Shown here: one piece after another, positions 37,646 to 50,293 of the stretch
Layout: every line of letters begins with the position of its first letter
Position numbering within the stretch: position 1 is the first letter of the stretch
Source: Pagrus major
Taxonomy: Eukaryota; Chordata; Actinopteri; Spariformes; Sparidae
DNA: 64,000 nt
Assembly (NCBI RefSeq): GCF_040436345.1
Contig: NC_133221.1
Span: 28,379,008 to 28,443,007 of the forward strand
Direction of reading: 5' to 3'
Notes under the pieces: generated by a model
Told to the model about the DNA's origin: nothing
The model's database searches: none
What the model saw: only the letters and a program-made list of their open reading frames with translations
Translations under genes and position numbers: made by a program

Positions 37646-40600
37646 ACTGGGTTATAGTGACCCTGCTACGCTACAGCATGTTCAAAGGTGACCAAATGCA
37701 TTTATTCACTCCTTGCATTCTCAAACCTGTTGCACGCTTTGAACTGTCATAAATGGGGAACATATAAACTATGTATCTCGAGAACCTAAAGACAAACTAC
37801 CTGGTTTAGCCTATGCAGATACAAAAGGGCAGGTCAAGCAGCCAAGTATCTGCTCTTTGCTTGATTGAGAACCTTTAAGATTTAAAGGCAGCTTTACGGG
37901 ATGTTCAGGGTTAAAGAGTGGTTTCACCTGTCAGAGGGCTCCTTAGAGTTATAATGACACATAATACTTGTGTCAGGCCCGATGAAAGGTCAAAACATCA
38001 TTCAGCATCATTTCACTGCAGAGTTAGATGAAGGCCCAAACTGTGCAGTTTCGTGACTGATGTTGCACAGAAAGACAAGTTTTGATAACTCTGACACTAC
38101 TGAGTAATAACAGAGTATAGTATCTATAGTATAGTGAGTATACATGCTGCAGAGACTGTTAAGCAACTTGTTGCAAACTAGTCCCTATCTCATTGTTTTT
38201 TATGCGTTGTCAACTCAGCCCATTAGCTTTCACTGCGACATTTATCTTGTCATATGCCTTTTAAACAGCGTTGTTTGACTGATTGATGGTCAGATTTATG
38301 GTCATTCAATTCTCCACACCTCCTCAGAATTAAGGCTTGGTTGCCTGGGGCATGTAGTGAGCCAGCTCTGTCAGTAAAGAATGACAGTCACCCCAAGCTA
38401 AAAGCCACACCTCTGAGCAAATCTGAAATGAGTGCATTTTTACACTCCCCTTTCTCCTCCAATCACACCTTGTTCCATTCAGTCCTCTGACACATTTTAA
38501 AAGGTCAGCACAATTTAAGCACAGGTAGAGAGAAATTAAGTGCATGCCACTGGGGTCACTTCCACAGATTATACTAGCATGGATGATTGTATGGTTTGTA
38601 CTTTTCATCTGTAAAGGACTGGTTGTTGAATTCATAAAGGATGCAGAACACCAATCCCTGTCATGGGAACCAAACACTGTAACACCTTACAGTCAACAAA
38701 GCTCATCAGCCACTCACATCTTTGGCACCTGACAGTGTTTTGTGTTAGTCACAAGGCCTGGATTTTATTTTCCAGAGCTGTGATTTATAATGTGTCACAG
38801 GCAAGGTCCAGACAGATGAAATGGTGCACAAGGCAACACAGATTATCCAGATCATCTTCTATTGTTTTACAGCCCCTATCACTCTCTCAATCAGTGTTCT
38901 CCATCTGCAGGTGACTCCTATCAGACATTCTTTCAGAAACGTTCCTTTTTTGGGAGTGGTTAAAATGCAAGTATAGGCTTTATCTATTAAAGCTAGGGTT
39001 ATGTATTTTACCTACCTGCTTATTGTGCATGACTGGAGTCTTCCACAAGGCTAGGTAGACATATTGCTAACGCTATTAGCAAGCTAGTCGCACAAGAACG
39101 GAAAGAAAGGGCAGCTAGCTTGAAAGCCCTGAGTACTAACAATAGCCTTGTTTGTTTACGGTCACTATGATAATGCAGCACCATTTCTCATTCTGTAGAG
39201 GGGTAACGCTCGGTTTGTATGAATGTCTTTAAAACAATCACAGTTGTCTTGAGGGATGTTTAACTCAGGATGCAGCGACGGTGCCCCTGCTAAATAGAGT
39301 CAAGGGAATCTTGGTTTGCATGCAGGGTGGTGAGGCCTGGCATTAAAATGGCTAAATCCCACCAAAAGAAAAGGTAACAGCTGCTAGCTTGTTTACATTC
39401 GTGCTGTTAGCAGAAAGGGTTCGTGTTAGAGTAACTTGGCAGGTTGCTAGCTCAAAGGTTGTTGTTGTTGTTTCAGGTAGTGATGGGGGATTTGAAAACA
39501 GTAACAGAGCAACCAACTGTCTACAGCCGATAAGTCAGACTTCTGCAACAGTGACAGACTCGTTTAGCAGCTAACTCAGTAACGTTAGCATAAAGCACAC
39601 AACCAAAGCAGATAGCAGTAACTGCCAGACTAGGTAGGCTTTTCAGACTGAGGTACCTTTGTACCTAGTAATTTGCCTGTGCTGGAGCAATTGTGTTATT
39701 TAACAGAGTTTACCTTTTATGTATTTATTAGACTAAAAACAGCTTAGAGAGCTTGTTGAACAAAGCAATCCAGCCTCTAACGCATCCCCCAGCTGGCTAG
39801 CGAGAGCTAGAAAGAAGAGGTGGGGTGGGATTTTTTTTTGGTTGAATGTTTTGGAAATGTAGCTTGATCTTGCTGGTTTCTCCAACTAAACCAGCTCAGC
39901 CTCAAGTTGTTTAAAATAATCAGCCAACAATAAGACTGATCCCTACACAAAAAAGAAAGATAAATGAATGAATAGACCTACAGACTGAGCTTTTATGAAA
40001 CGTTGATCTGAATCCTCACACTTGCCAAAAGGTGCTGTCATCTCACACACCCACTGACTCACAACATAAAAGGTGAGGGTGGAGCCCGTTATAGCTATGT
40101 TAATTACAAAGACAGTTTACAATAAACACCATTAGTAAAAAAAATAATAAAAAGCTATATGTTGAGTGAAACGATCAGAAGCTAGATATTCAAAATGTCC
40201 CAGGGCAGAGGTCCAGTCCAAAGACGTTAGTCCTTAGGTTGATTGTTTTTCATTGCTGAAATCACAATCTAGATAAATATGAAATATAGATATAGTATTA
40301 ATGACACACTTTCAAATCATTTTTTTTAATCACTGATGCACTTTTTTAAAGCTGCCTCTAGTTAAAAAGGTGATTTGTGAAAACACCTTTCACTGCATTA
40401 AAATGAAGTTACATCAGCTGAAAGTCAGTAGTCAGGCAAATATTTAAGATGATAAAGTGACTTTTTTGCACCTGAATGGATATGCAAGACATTTCCACTG
40501 TGGTGGTGAGGCATAGTTCTAGTGAAGTGTCTTTTTGTCTCCATGCAACCCATCTGAGCTGCTGTACTTTACTACACATTCATGCGAGGTTTGAATCACT

Positions 40601-41148
40601 GTCTCTTATTTCTGATTTATGCCTCCACACCCTTTCACACCCACACACACACCCATAAACATGCACCAACACTGCACGCTCAGACTAGTCTGCATTATAT
40701 CCTTCCCCTTCGATTAGAAAAGAAGCACCTTATAATACTATTCAAGTTGGCTAAAGATGGATTTGTGTGTTCTTCTTCACTTCTATCAGTTGATCAGCTG
40801 AGACTTTCATTGACGACTTTGATCGTCTTTGGTTTTTGTACCACTCCTTCCAACACCAGGCGCCTCTGCATGAAGACAAGCTCTGACAGGAACATTAAAC
40901 CTACCTGCAACCCTATTTAAGAGCCACTTTCCTTTTTTCTCATTGGGAGTCAGAGCTGACTTGTGTCATACTTACATACTACGTGAGTTATGCTGATGCC
41001 TTGCCTCAACCTGCTTTCTGCTGGCAGTGGTAAAAACAAGCCTCGCCTACAGGCACCAATCAGAAAAGGGCAAACGCTGTAATAACTGTGTTGGGTGAGT
41101 CTGATTAAAAATGACAATGAAAGTACTGAGAAGGCTACTGCCCTGTGC

Positions 41149-41175
41149 CACACACACACACACACACACACACAC
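41149..41175. repeat. (CA)n microsatellite
   Basis: Uninterrupted CA run of 27 bp. Confidence 0.95.
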
Positions 41176-41421
41176 TTGAGTAGCCCCTTAGTTTTCTGAA
41201 AACTTCTTATTGGCAATTTTTAATCCATTCTTTACACCCATTTTTGTGGGGACTGTAAGTCGTGGAAGGGAAATGGGGGGTTGGGCAGGTACCTTGCCTA
41301 GCTCCCACAACATGAACTGTAGTGGGAGAGAGGCAAGGAAATACCCCTCAAGAGATTATTATGTAACACACCACCTGAAGAACTCCAGCTGCTTATTCTG
41401 CCACTCAGGTTCAATGTAAAA

Positions 41422-41446
41422 GATAAAGATAAAGATAAAGATAAAG
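41422..41446. repeat. (GATAAA)4 hexanucleotide repeat
   Basis: Four consecutive 'gataaa' units, unusual in length for the window. Confidence 0.9.
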
Positions 41447-41561
41447 TTCATCTTCAGACTACTTTTTACAGACAAACGGCAGTGCATTCACCTTTTTCAG
41501 ATAGGTAAGAGGACAGGTAGAGGTATAATGTTGCAAGTGTAGTCCTCAAGTAGCTGTAGGC

Positions 41562-43186
41562 CAGTGGTGGAAAGTAACTGAGTACATTTATACTGGACTT
41601 AAAGAGTAACTCCACCAATTTTACACATTAAAGTTCCCATGAAAGGGCTAATGGAATGCTGTTTACTTTGGCATAGCTATGTGTTTCCTGTAAAAACAGA
41701 TGGCAGTCAATAGGGCGGAACATAGGCTATGCCACCCCCACCCCCTAACCACCAAGTTGCCAACGCTGCCTCTCCCTGCACTGGCGGCTTCCACTGAACA
41801 GGGGCGGGCCGGGTGAGAACAAGGCCTCCAAGTGGATGGAGGTCAGTTTTATGACATGACATGCAGTACCAAGGTGCTTTTCTTGCCAGGTTTTGCTCCT
41901 GGTATTGTGGGGCTGAGTCAGCGAATAGTATTGCTTAACAAGCTAACAGCATATGACGTTACTGTTAGCAGTAGTTAGAGCTTACTTTAGCAACAAAACT
42001 ACCGGCAGTGGTGGACTCAAGATGTTTGAGGGCCAGGGGGCGAAAAAAAGGAGATGGTCACCAGCTTTTCTGCAGTGGTGCACCAGTGTGCAGGAAGCTG
42101 TAGCATGTTTATAGTGAAGAGAGGGCACTTCACCACATTTTGTTCACTGGAAGGGCAGGTCCCTCCAGGAAATTTATCAGGGTACATGCAGCTTCCTCTT
42201 GAGCCACAAACAATGTGGTGGAGTCACCCTTTAATAAAATTTTGAGATTCTTGTACCCTACATGAGAATTTACATTGGATGCCACTTTATACTTGTATTC
42301 CATTACATTTCAGAGAGCAATATTGTACATTTATCTCACAACTATGGTTACTTTGCAAATCAGGATTGAACATTTAAGATATAAGACTATCCATAAAATA
42401 TGATGCATTGTTCTAGGCTCAGGTTATAGGGTGCTGGGGCAAAAAAAATGTTTTGCGGGACCTGTTGCTCCCCTCTTTAAGTAAATGCAGTGTAAACTAA
42501 CATTTAAGGTTCAAGGTTGATTTGTCATTCTTCAACACAGGGTTGTACAACAAAATTCAAGTTGTAGCCCCTTTATGCTGAACAAGAAAACCTATATTTA
42601 TGATGGAGTGTGGAGGATGAGTTCAGGAGTCTCTCTCTATCTCTGATGCTCTGAAGCATGCCAGTTTGTGATGTTTCCAGAGGATGCTTCCTATTTCTCC
42701 TCAAAACCAGATTTTGAAACAAGAACCCTCTATGAGACAAAGCCAAAGAGGTTAGGTAATAAAGCAGGACCCACCTTAGTTGATATTGTACCTCTTAAAC
42801 AGATTAACTATCAACCAAAATTCCATATAACCAATTGACAAGTGATAAAAATTGAAGCTGGGGTCAGGGGGAGAGCATGGGGCCCCAGGACAGTTGCAAT
42901 CTAACGTTGCCCAAAACTACAAAGTAGTCTGAATTATCTCCATTTCTATCAACTACAGCGTTAAAATCCTGCTTATATGTTTTATGCATCAGTAATAATA
43001 ATCTTATAATATAATGCAGAAAAAGTACTCTTTACACTATTTGGCACTTTTTTCTGGTAATACCCGTAAATGTTTACTGAAGTCAGACTTTGAAAACTGG
43101 ACCCATTTATTTTAACGAAGTATTTTCTCACTGTAGTGTTAGTACTTTTACTCGTGTAGAGGATCAGAGTACTTCTGCCACCATTG
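41562..43186. mobile_element. hAT-like MITE with a nested MITE
   Basis: The left end CAGTGGTGGAAAGTAACTGAGTAC and right end GAGTACTTCTGCCACCATTG are inverted (CANTGGTGG core). The first and last few hundred bases carry the 'acatttcagag.gcaatattgtac' and 'tacttttactcgtgtag' words of a common percomorph hAT-type repeat. A TTAAA-ended MITE (41599-42234) interrupts it. The segment around 42400-42950 may be a second insert. No 8-bp duplication is detectable at the ends. Confidence 0.6.
41599..42234. mobile_element. TTAAA-ended MITE nested in the hAT-like element
   Basis: Ends 'ttaaagagtaactccaccaattttacaca' and 'aatgtggtggagtcaccctttaa' match the 21942-22233 family. The interior is larger and contains, at 42010-42160, a copy of the repeat seen at 31375, so it is itself composite. 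Confidence 0.65.
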
Positions 43187-43688
43187 TTGGACAAACCACA
43201 AAAATGAGGTGCAGAAGGCGTCATCTTGTCAGAACAATGAGTGAAAGTTGTAGTCTGTTGGAACAGCCAACTCATGCATTAAAAAAACACCTGTCATCTG
43301 CTATCATAACACTGTGTGAAATTAGCATAACCTGCCTTTCTCTGCTATGTGCTTTTCATACACACTGGAGCTGAACATGAAGCATCTTGGCTGCTGTCCC
43401 AGTTTCTGTGAAGTAAAAGTGCGTGGGAAATACATGCGCTTTAAAATTAGTAGAGAGACAGAAGTCTTGATGTAACATTCAGGGGTGGATACAATGAGGC
43501 CTACACCCTCAACAGCACTAAGCCCAACAGTGTCTCATAATGACAGCCTGTTTGAAGTCGACTGGACACTCTTATTTTGTCAATGAATCAGCTCAGTGGC
43601 CAGGGCAGGGCTCTCTGTGTGGAGTTTGCATTGTGCTCTCCATGTTTGTGCTCTGGTGTCCCCTACCATCAAATATATGTATGTCAGG

Positions 43689-43714
43689 TTAATTAATTAA
43701 TTAATTAATTAATT
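43689..43714. repeat. (TTAA)n microsatellite
   Basis: About 26 bp of perfect AATT tetranucleotide repeats. Confidence 0.95.
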
Positions 43715-43719
43715 CTCTC

Positions 43720-46700
43720 GTCAGTGGCTTAGAACTGGAGTTGGTCCCGAGGTGCGGCGTGCTGCTGCCCTCTGCTTCTAATACAGGTTAAATGTAGAGA
43801 ACGAATTTTGCTATTAAAGGTTTACTTAATGTTCTTCTTCTTGTTCCTACAGTTGAATGCTTGAGCTTCACTGTGTAGAATGATGTATGTGCAGAGTTCA
43901 ACTCTAGAGAGCTGTTTTCACATTAATTGAAAGTGTGAATTTTCTCTGTGCTCATTTAAAATCTGATTTTAAGAAGTGGGCCTGCGAGCATGATTTGGTC
44001 CAGTATTCAGTGTACACAAGTGTGATGTGGAAACCTGAAGCCTCCACTGCACTTACACTGAGAATGGACTTCACAGTGAAGTAGGGGACATCTTGTATCC
44101 AGCAGTTAACTTCTGAAATGAAAAATAATACCACATTCATATATTCTGAATATATTTTGATCTTTATTTACACCGACACACACACGCTCCAGTTCGTGCA
44201 CCCACTTTGGATGGTGTGCGCTAATGTTTTTAGCTTAGCGGCTACACAGAAGAACTCTACTTGGGCTGTAAATAATGTCTTTTAAAATCATTTTGAGATA
44301 TTGAGGGCTTCTGGAGACTTGTATTACGCTGGACGAGCTCTATGGAGCCATGTCATTTTTATTTCTTGCGAGTTTCCCATGAGTCCCCATCTACTTCCGT
44401 TGTTTAGGAGAATTATGCAACGCTGTTCTGCTGCGAAGCTCCAGAAATATTGTGTGCACTATGAAACAACCTTTCAGGGGCGGTAAGTTGATAATGACTG
44501 AATTCCCAATCTTTTGAGCTGAGTCCTGACAGATGGGTCTGAAGTACTGTATGAAGAACAAATGGATATGCAAGAATTACATCACTGATTCTACTCATTA
44601 CACAACAACTATAATGTTTAGTAAAAATCTGGCATCTGCAAGCCAGCAGACACTCCAACTAATATGCAACATCAAAACTTGATAGCTTCAACTGGTGTCG
44701 AAGACTCATTACAGAGATAAAAGGAGGTGGATTATGGCAGTGCCTCTGTGATAATTAGATTATCTAAAGACGGGCTAATATTAAATCATGTTGTTGCAAG
44801 TACTGTACCTGGGTTGCTGTTATGCTCCCGCAGAGTCGGTTTCCAGCATTATGTATTTCTAATGAAGTTTGGTTCAAGGCTTTCCCTGACGGAACAAGTG
44901 CTTAACCACAGTGTGGGCTCAAACAACCTCTGCAAAGTTACATTGCCATCTTTGTATGAGGACGCAGGCAGGGGCTTTCTGGGAATCACACATTTCCGAG
45001 GCTAGTAGAGGAGTCGATGTTAGCATATGTCAGTGAAGTCATTTTTAGGGTCGGTTGGCTCACGCTGTGTGCCCATAAATGATTATGAATCAGACTTTTA
45101 TGGCTTCGAAGGATGAGACTTTGCATGGAACTGCTGCATCTGCCTCACATTTTATAAACTGTAGCACACACAGCAAAGTGTTTTCCCTCGAAAATGTTCC
45201 ATTTGAAAATTAAGAATCAATAGACTTCACTGAAATCTGCACATCTTGAACTCCACAATGAGTAATAATACAGCATCAGTTAGGCAAAATTCATTATTAA
45301 TACTGAATCTCCAAAATGTGAAGGGGTTTGTAGCACAAGAGGAAGAAAGGCCCTGTTGTCCAGCAGGAGACTGACAACACAATACTGCCGTCTTGTGGGG
45401 AAGAGTTAAGTAGATGCCAGCTCAGGTCGCTACATGCTGAAATGCTGGATCCTACTGCTCCACCCTCCTGGGTAAACTTCATTAAAGGGAGATCATTTTT
45501 GTTAATGCCATATTGTGACATTACATTTGTAGCTCATAGAACCTTGGTGGGAGACAAAGACTTTTTCATTAGTGCATTGTTGTTTCCACTGTGGATAAGG
45601 AGTTACTTTCTGAGAAGCTGCAGGGGGACACTGAGACAACCTGTGTCGTGAGCCAGTATGCCAAGTAAGCAAACACTCTGGCACGCATGCATGCAAATGC
45701 TTTGTACTCATATTGTCTCACTGCTCTGGTATGTATAAAGTCTGATTGACAGCAAGAAACAGCTGTTATTTAAGTCTGATGCAATGACATCAACACACAG
45801 GGTTTGAAATCTACTATTAGACTCTAATTCTCACTGCATCCAAGAATCTTCCAACATATTTATCTTTAATGTAATGTACATGCATGCACTATTCAGTCTT
45901 CAAGACTTAAAGTTGCATGATAAATAGATGTAAAACACATTATAATACCTTGCAGATGCGATAGAGAGATAGAAGTTAGACTGTCTGAGATAAATATGTT
46001 CCTTTCAGAGTAAAACCCTTATAAGAACTTCACTCGTCAGTCTAGTGTTGTCTTTTGTTGTTTTATATTGCAACAGGTCAGCGTTATTTCTTATGTTCTG
46101 TTGAACACACCAGCAATATGTCTCACACATACACATAAGGGTGAGTCCAGCATTAACCTAGTGTTCTGTGAGAGGGTTCTCCTGACCTGCATGGTAACGT
46201 ACTCAGTTCTAGTGGAGAGATGCTGCAACCTGGTGGTCACATTGTGTAATGTAATTATTTTAATATCTTCTCCATGCTCTTCTGTCTGTGTGTATGTTTG
46301 TACTCTTATTAATTATAGGCTGTGGTACACTGTGTAACAACTTGTGGTTTCTATTGGGAAACCTAATTGGAAAAGAGCCAGCATTACTGGTATTAGTTAC
46401 ATCTGGGTGATCCTGTGTCAGATCCTGTTCACTTTTAAAGTAAAGATAACATGGAAGGAACCGGTAACTTCACAAAACATTTTAAAAAAAACCCTTATTG
46501 ACTGAAAAAATTGTGTTCCTAGGAATGAGTCCACATCAATATTTTGCCATTTCAAAAAGGCAACATGTCGCATCAATGGCTCGACATTCTCCCCATTTCT
46601 TCAATTCTGATGTTTTTACAGCCCTTGGAATTTGGCATAACATCAATCAAATATGTTATCTTGAGCAGAAAATGTGGAAATGTACATATGCATATACTTT

Positions 46701-46900
46701 GGAGGAGTTTCTGAGGCCCCCAAACCACCCAATTTGCATTTCTTTCATTTTCAAGTATGAAAGCATGACATGTGCCTTTAAATCATTCGCCTGTTAATCT
46801 GACAAATTAGTCTGATTTTGTCTTCTCTAACAAACTTGATGGCTTTAGTAGTTTAGTAAAAATGACCACACTAACATATGCTAACATATACACAAAGTTC
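43720..46900. other. intergenic, no gene seen
   Basis: Contains a fragment of the 9687-type MITE near 44391-44510 ('atctacttccgttgtttaggagaa...gcgaagctccagaaat'). The remainder shows only short chance frames. Confidence 0.4.
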
Positions 46901-46903
46901 GGG

Positions 46904-47132
46904 AAACAAATCTAAAATGTAAACCAAAACATCGACTTGATTTGACCCAGAACGACCCACTTGTGCTTTTCTTGCTATGACAAGTGAAAATGGTGCTCAG
47001 TCACTGCATTGTCCAACCTTAGGTCAACAAATCTGAACTCCTGTAACTCTTAGCTAGCCAATTAGGCTAATGACCTGTCAATAAAACATCAAAGGCAACA
47101 CACAAGCTATAAAACATACTCAGTAGTCCAGC

Positions 47133-47187
<55 letters not shown>
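46904..47187. repeat. left copy of a direct segmental duplication
   Basis: From 'gaaacaaatctaaaatgtaaaccaaaacatcgac' through 'catactcagtagtccagctctctct' this is nearly identical to 50631-50842. It differs by a few substitutions and an extra stretch of about 50 bp (47000-47045) absent from the right copy. It ends in a CT microsatellite that runs into the TA microsatellite hosting the Tc1 element. Confidence 0.85.

Positions 47188-47222
<35 letters not shown>
47187..47222. repeat. (TA)n microsatellite, Tc1 insertion target
   Basis: Pure TA run immediately left of the transposon. TA continues on the other side (48832-48841). Confidence 0.95.
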
Positions 47223-47225
<3 letters not shown>

Positions 47226-48831
47226 TCATGGAAAAAATTATTAGACCACCCTTGTTTTCTTCAATTTCTTGTTCATTTTAATGCCTGGTTCAACTGAAGG
47301 TACATTTGTTTGGACAAATATAATGATAACAACAAAAATAGCTCGTAAGAGTTTAATTTAAGAGCTGATATCTAGCCATTTTCCATGGTTTTCTTGATAG
47401 TAACCAAAATCACTTAAGTTCTTACATCAATAGCTATGGCACTGTACTGCCAAAAACACTGCTTTTAAGCATTCCATGTTTTCTTTTCTGTTTGCTTTAA
47501 ACACATGATACACACAGGAGTTAGTACTTGATTGCGTAACCATTGTTTTTGATGACTGAAGCCATGCGTCTTGGCATGCTCTCCACCAGCTTCTGACATT
47601 GTTCTGCTGTCACAGCAGCCCATTCCTGTTGCACAAATTCAAACAAATTTGCTTTGTTTTTGGGCTTGTGGATCTCCATTTTGAGTTTGATGATTTTCCA
47701 TAGGTTTTCAACTGGATTCAGATCTGGTGATTGAGCAGGCCAAGGCATGGTGCGAATGTTGTGGTTCTCCATCCAGGCTTTAACTGACCTTGCTGTGTGG
47801 CAAGGGGCATTGTCTTGTTGGAAAATCCAGTCATTCGAGGCAGGAAAGAGTTTTCCAGCTGATGGAAGAAGACTGTTTTCAAGAGTAGCCCTGTACATGA
47901 CCTGGTTCATTCGCCCTTCACACAATTGCATTTGCCCTGTTCCACTCATACTGAAACAACCCCAGATCATCACTGATCCACCCCCATGTTTTACTGTAGG
48001 GGCAAGACAGTCTGGTTTGTAGGCTTCTCCAGGCCTCCTCCTAACCAGTAAGTTAGCTGGAGTGGGCATCAACTCAAAATTGGATTCATCACTGAAGAGA
48101 ACCTTAGCCCAATCATCAACAGTCCAATCCTTGTGATCCCTAGCAAAGAGTAACCGGGCCTTCCTGTGCCTTTCGTTGATGAAGGGCTTCTTCCGTGCTC
48201 TGTGTGACTTCAGACCAGCTTCAACAAGTCGGTTTCGAACTGTCCTTGCCGAACAAGTCACATTTCTCGACAGTGCCCACTCATTTTTAAGGTCCCTGGA
48301 GGTCTGACGACGATTCCTGACACAGGAACGGACGAGTGCACGGTCATCTCGTGGGGTAGAGAGACGTTTCCTGCCGCGGCCAGGTAGCAATTTGGTAGTG
48401 CCGTGTTCGGCTTGTTTTTTCTTGTTGTAATGAACAGCTGTCTTGGAGATCTTTAGTTTTTTTGCTACCTGTCTCTCACTCATGCCAATTTCCAGCAGTG
48501 CCAAGATGGCTGCCTTTGTGGCTTCACATAATTCTTTTGTTTTAGGCATTATGTGAGAGCTGACAACTTCTGAGTTGTGCTATGGCTTGAATGTAAGCAG
48601 GAAACCACTCTAAGCCTTTGCATGTGCAGTGCTGCTTATGACATGAAATGGCCTCTTATATACACTGGGAATACAATTAAGCTTAAGAATGTCAAATAGG
48701 ACATAAAGTATTATGTGATCAGCTGCATTTTTTGTCGTGTTCATTGTATTATACCTTTAGTGGTACCAGGTATTAAAATGAACAAGAAATTGAAGAAAAC
48801 AAGGGTGGTCTAATAATTTTTTCCATGACTG
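47223..48831 (-). mobile_element. structurally intact Tc1-like DNA transposon
   Basis: Terminal inverted repeats of 67 bp (47223-47289 and 48765-48831) match at all but one position and begin CAGTCATGGAAAA. The element is flanked by TA on both sides, as expected for Tc1/mariner, although the TA duplication is not diagnostic inside a TA microsatellite. Total 1609 bp, with one minus-strand transposase gene filling most of the interior. Near-identical ends and an uninterrupted gene point to recent insertion. Confidence 0.92.
47521..48549 (-). CDS. Tc1-like transposase, 342 aa, intact
   Basis: Cut-and-paste transposase acting in the nucleus on the flanking 67-bp inverted repeats and inserting at TA. 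The N-terminus (about 1-50) has a paired-like helix-turn-helix region (ERQVAKKLKISKTAVH), followed by a GRGRKR AT-hook-like/nuclear-localisation stretch (about 58-63) and a second HTH region to about 120. The catalytic triad is all visible: FSDESNF (first Asp), FQQDNAPCHT (second Asp) and SPDLNPVENLW (Glu). There are 34 residues between the second Asp and the Glu, i.e. DD34E. Length is normal for Tc1 (about 340 aa). No stop or frameshift is present. The start MPKTKE is the first in-frame Met, with a 5' UTR reaching the TIR. Activity is an inference; a damaging missense change cannot be excluded. Confidence 0.93.
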   Translation of the reverse strand: MPKTKELCEATKAAILALLEIGMSERQVAKKLKISKTAVHYNKKKQAEHGTTKLLPGRGRKRLSTPRDDRALVRSCVRNRRQTSRDLKNEWALSRNVTCSARTVRNRLVEAGLKSHRARKKPFINERHRKARLLFARDHKDWTVDDWAKVLFSDESNFELMPTPANLLVRRRPGEAYKPDCLAPTVKHGGGSVMIWGCFSMSGTGQMQLCEGRMNQVMYRATLENSLLPSAGKLFPASNDWIFQQDNAPCHTARSVKAWMENHNIRTMPWPAQSPDLNPVENLWKIIKLKMEIHKPKNKANLFEFVQQEWAAVTAEQCQKLVESMPRRMASVIKNNGYAIKY

Positions 48832-48845
48832 TATATATATATGTA

Positions 48846-50293
48846 TATATGGGTTGTTGACATGACATGTATTTTTCACTGTCACAGAAGATAGAAATTA
48901 ATATAATTAGTATTCTCGTCATTTAAAATACAGTAAATGGTTAAACATTTATTTGTTTTACATGGACCTTGTTGTTTTACATTTTTCTATGGACCTTACA
49001 TAGATTTTTTAAATTTTTGAGTCAAATCTCAAAATTGTCCTATGGTGTGACTGTCACATGCATAGTTAAATAAATTACAACTTTTATAAGTTTTTTTTAA
49101 AAAGCATAAAAATGTTTATAAATAAGTCAGGCATAATTTTATAAGTGTTTATTGATACATTTTGTCACAAAAAAAACATGTCCTTCAGTGTGACACATTA
49201 TTCTGATTTTAAATTGGGCAATTCCATGGACAACTTTATTTAATTGAAGGACCCCATTCAAATCCCTGTTACTGAAGCCTCCTATGAAGCCAATGACATG
49301 AGTACATGGTAAGTTCTTGTCTCAGCATTATTTAAATATTTAACTTTTTCCGAACCACTATGAAAGTGTTCAGTTTTGTTGTCCTTAGGTGTGACGTCAC
49401 TAAATTATATTTTCAATTAAAAACTGTTGGTTAAACTACATAATTATGGAAAATTATACAAATGCTAACTGCTAACTGATAAAGACAGGTTAGCTAGGAA
49501 TAGCATGGTCATTAACTCACACAAAAGGCTGAAATGTCTTTTAGTGTGACAGAAATGTCCTTCGGTGTGACACCTTTAGCTGTCCCACCGAAGGACAAAT
49601 ATGTCACACCAGAGGACAAGGTCTCTTTAAGAAGCATTTTAAACAATTGAATAAGATTTTTTTTTAAACAATTTTTATTCCCTTGACCATTTTCAGTGTT
49701 TTTAAATGCAATAGCTACATTAATTAAAATATTTTCTGTTTTGTCCTTTAGTGTGACATAATGTCCTATGGTGTAACACACATAAAAGAACCAAAAATGT
49801 ATTTGTATGTCAAAAAATATCTTTAAAAAAGGTTGAGTATTGTATTAGGGGATATATAATCATCATTCACCTTGAATTATTATAATTTTTTCAACAGTTT
49901 TGAAAGGTTGACTTCAAAGTTTGACTCGCATTTATTGCATTTATTGAAAACGTTCAACAAGTCATGGGGAAAAAATAGTGTTATTCATAATTTCTCATCA
50001 AATAAATAACACTATATGAAAATAAGTGTCTCAGAATTAAGATGAATCTGTCTCATGCTATTTGTGTAGTATGTAAGGTTTTTTTCCTTAATTTTTTTAC
50101 GTCACACCATAGGACATATTTATGGTGCAGGTCAGAGAAGATGTTCAAAAAAACAGTGAAATAATTGAAAAAGTTAGTGATCACTTATATATTCTCAAAT
50201 ATCAGATTTCAAACTACATGAAAATATATATTTTCTTCAAAAAATGTGTTTTACAAAAGAATGATTTTTTGCTTCTTATTTGTCAACAACCCA

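Larger units (their letters stand above)
37650..41560. other. intergenic, dispersed repeats only
   Basis: No supportable gene. A stretch at about 38980-39150 ('gagtcttccacaaggctaggtagacatattgctaacgctattagcaagc') recurs diverged at 59620-59750, so it is a dispersed repeat. Small CA and TG runs occur. Confidence 0.4.

Noticed and set aside
47747..48022. 91-aa plus-strand open frame
   Set aside because: Antisense shadow of the intact Tc1 transposase.
49037..50115. Motif array considered as a CRISPR array
   Set aside because: The repeats are only 15 bp, in both orientations, with irregular spacing from 20 to over 300 bp, in a vertebrate genome. This does not fit CRISPR organisation.
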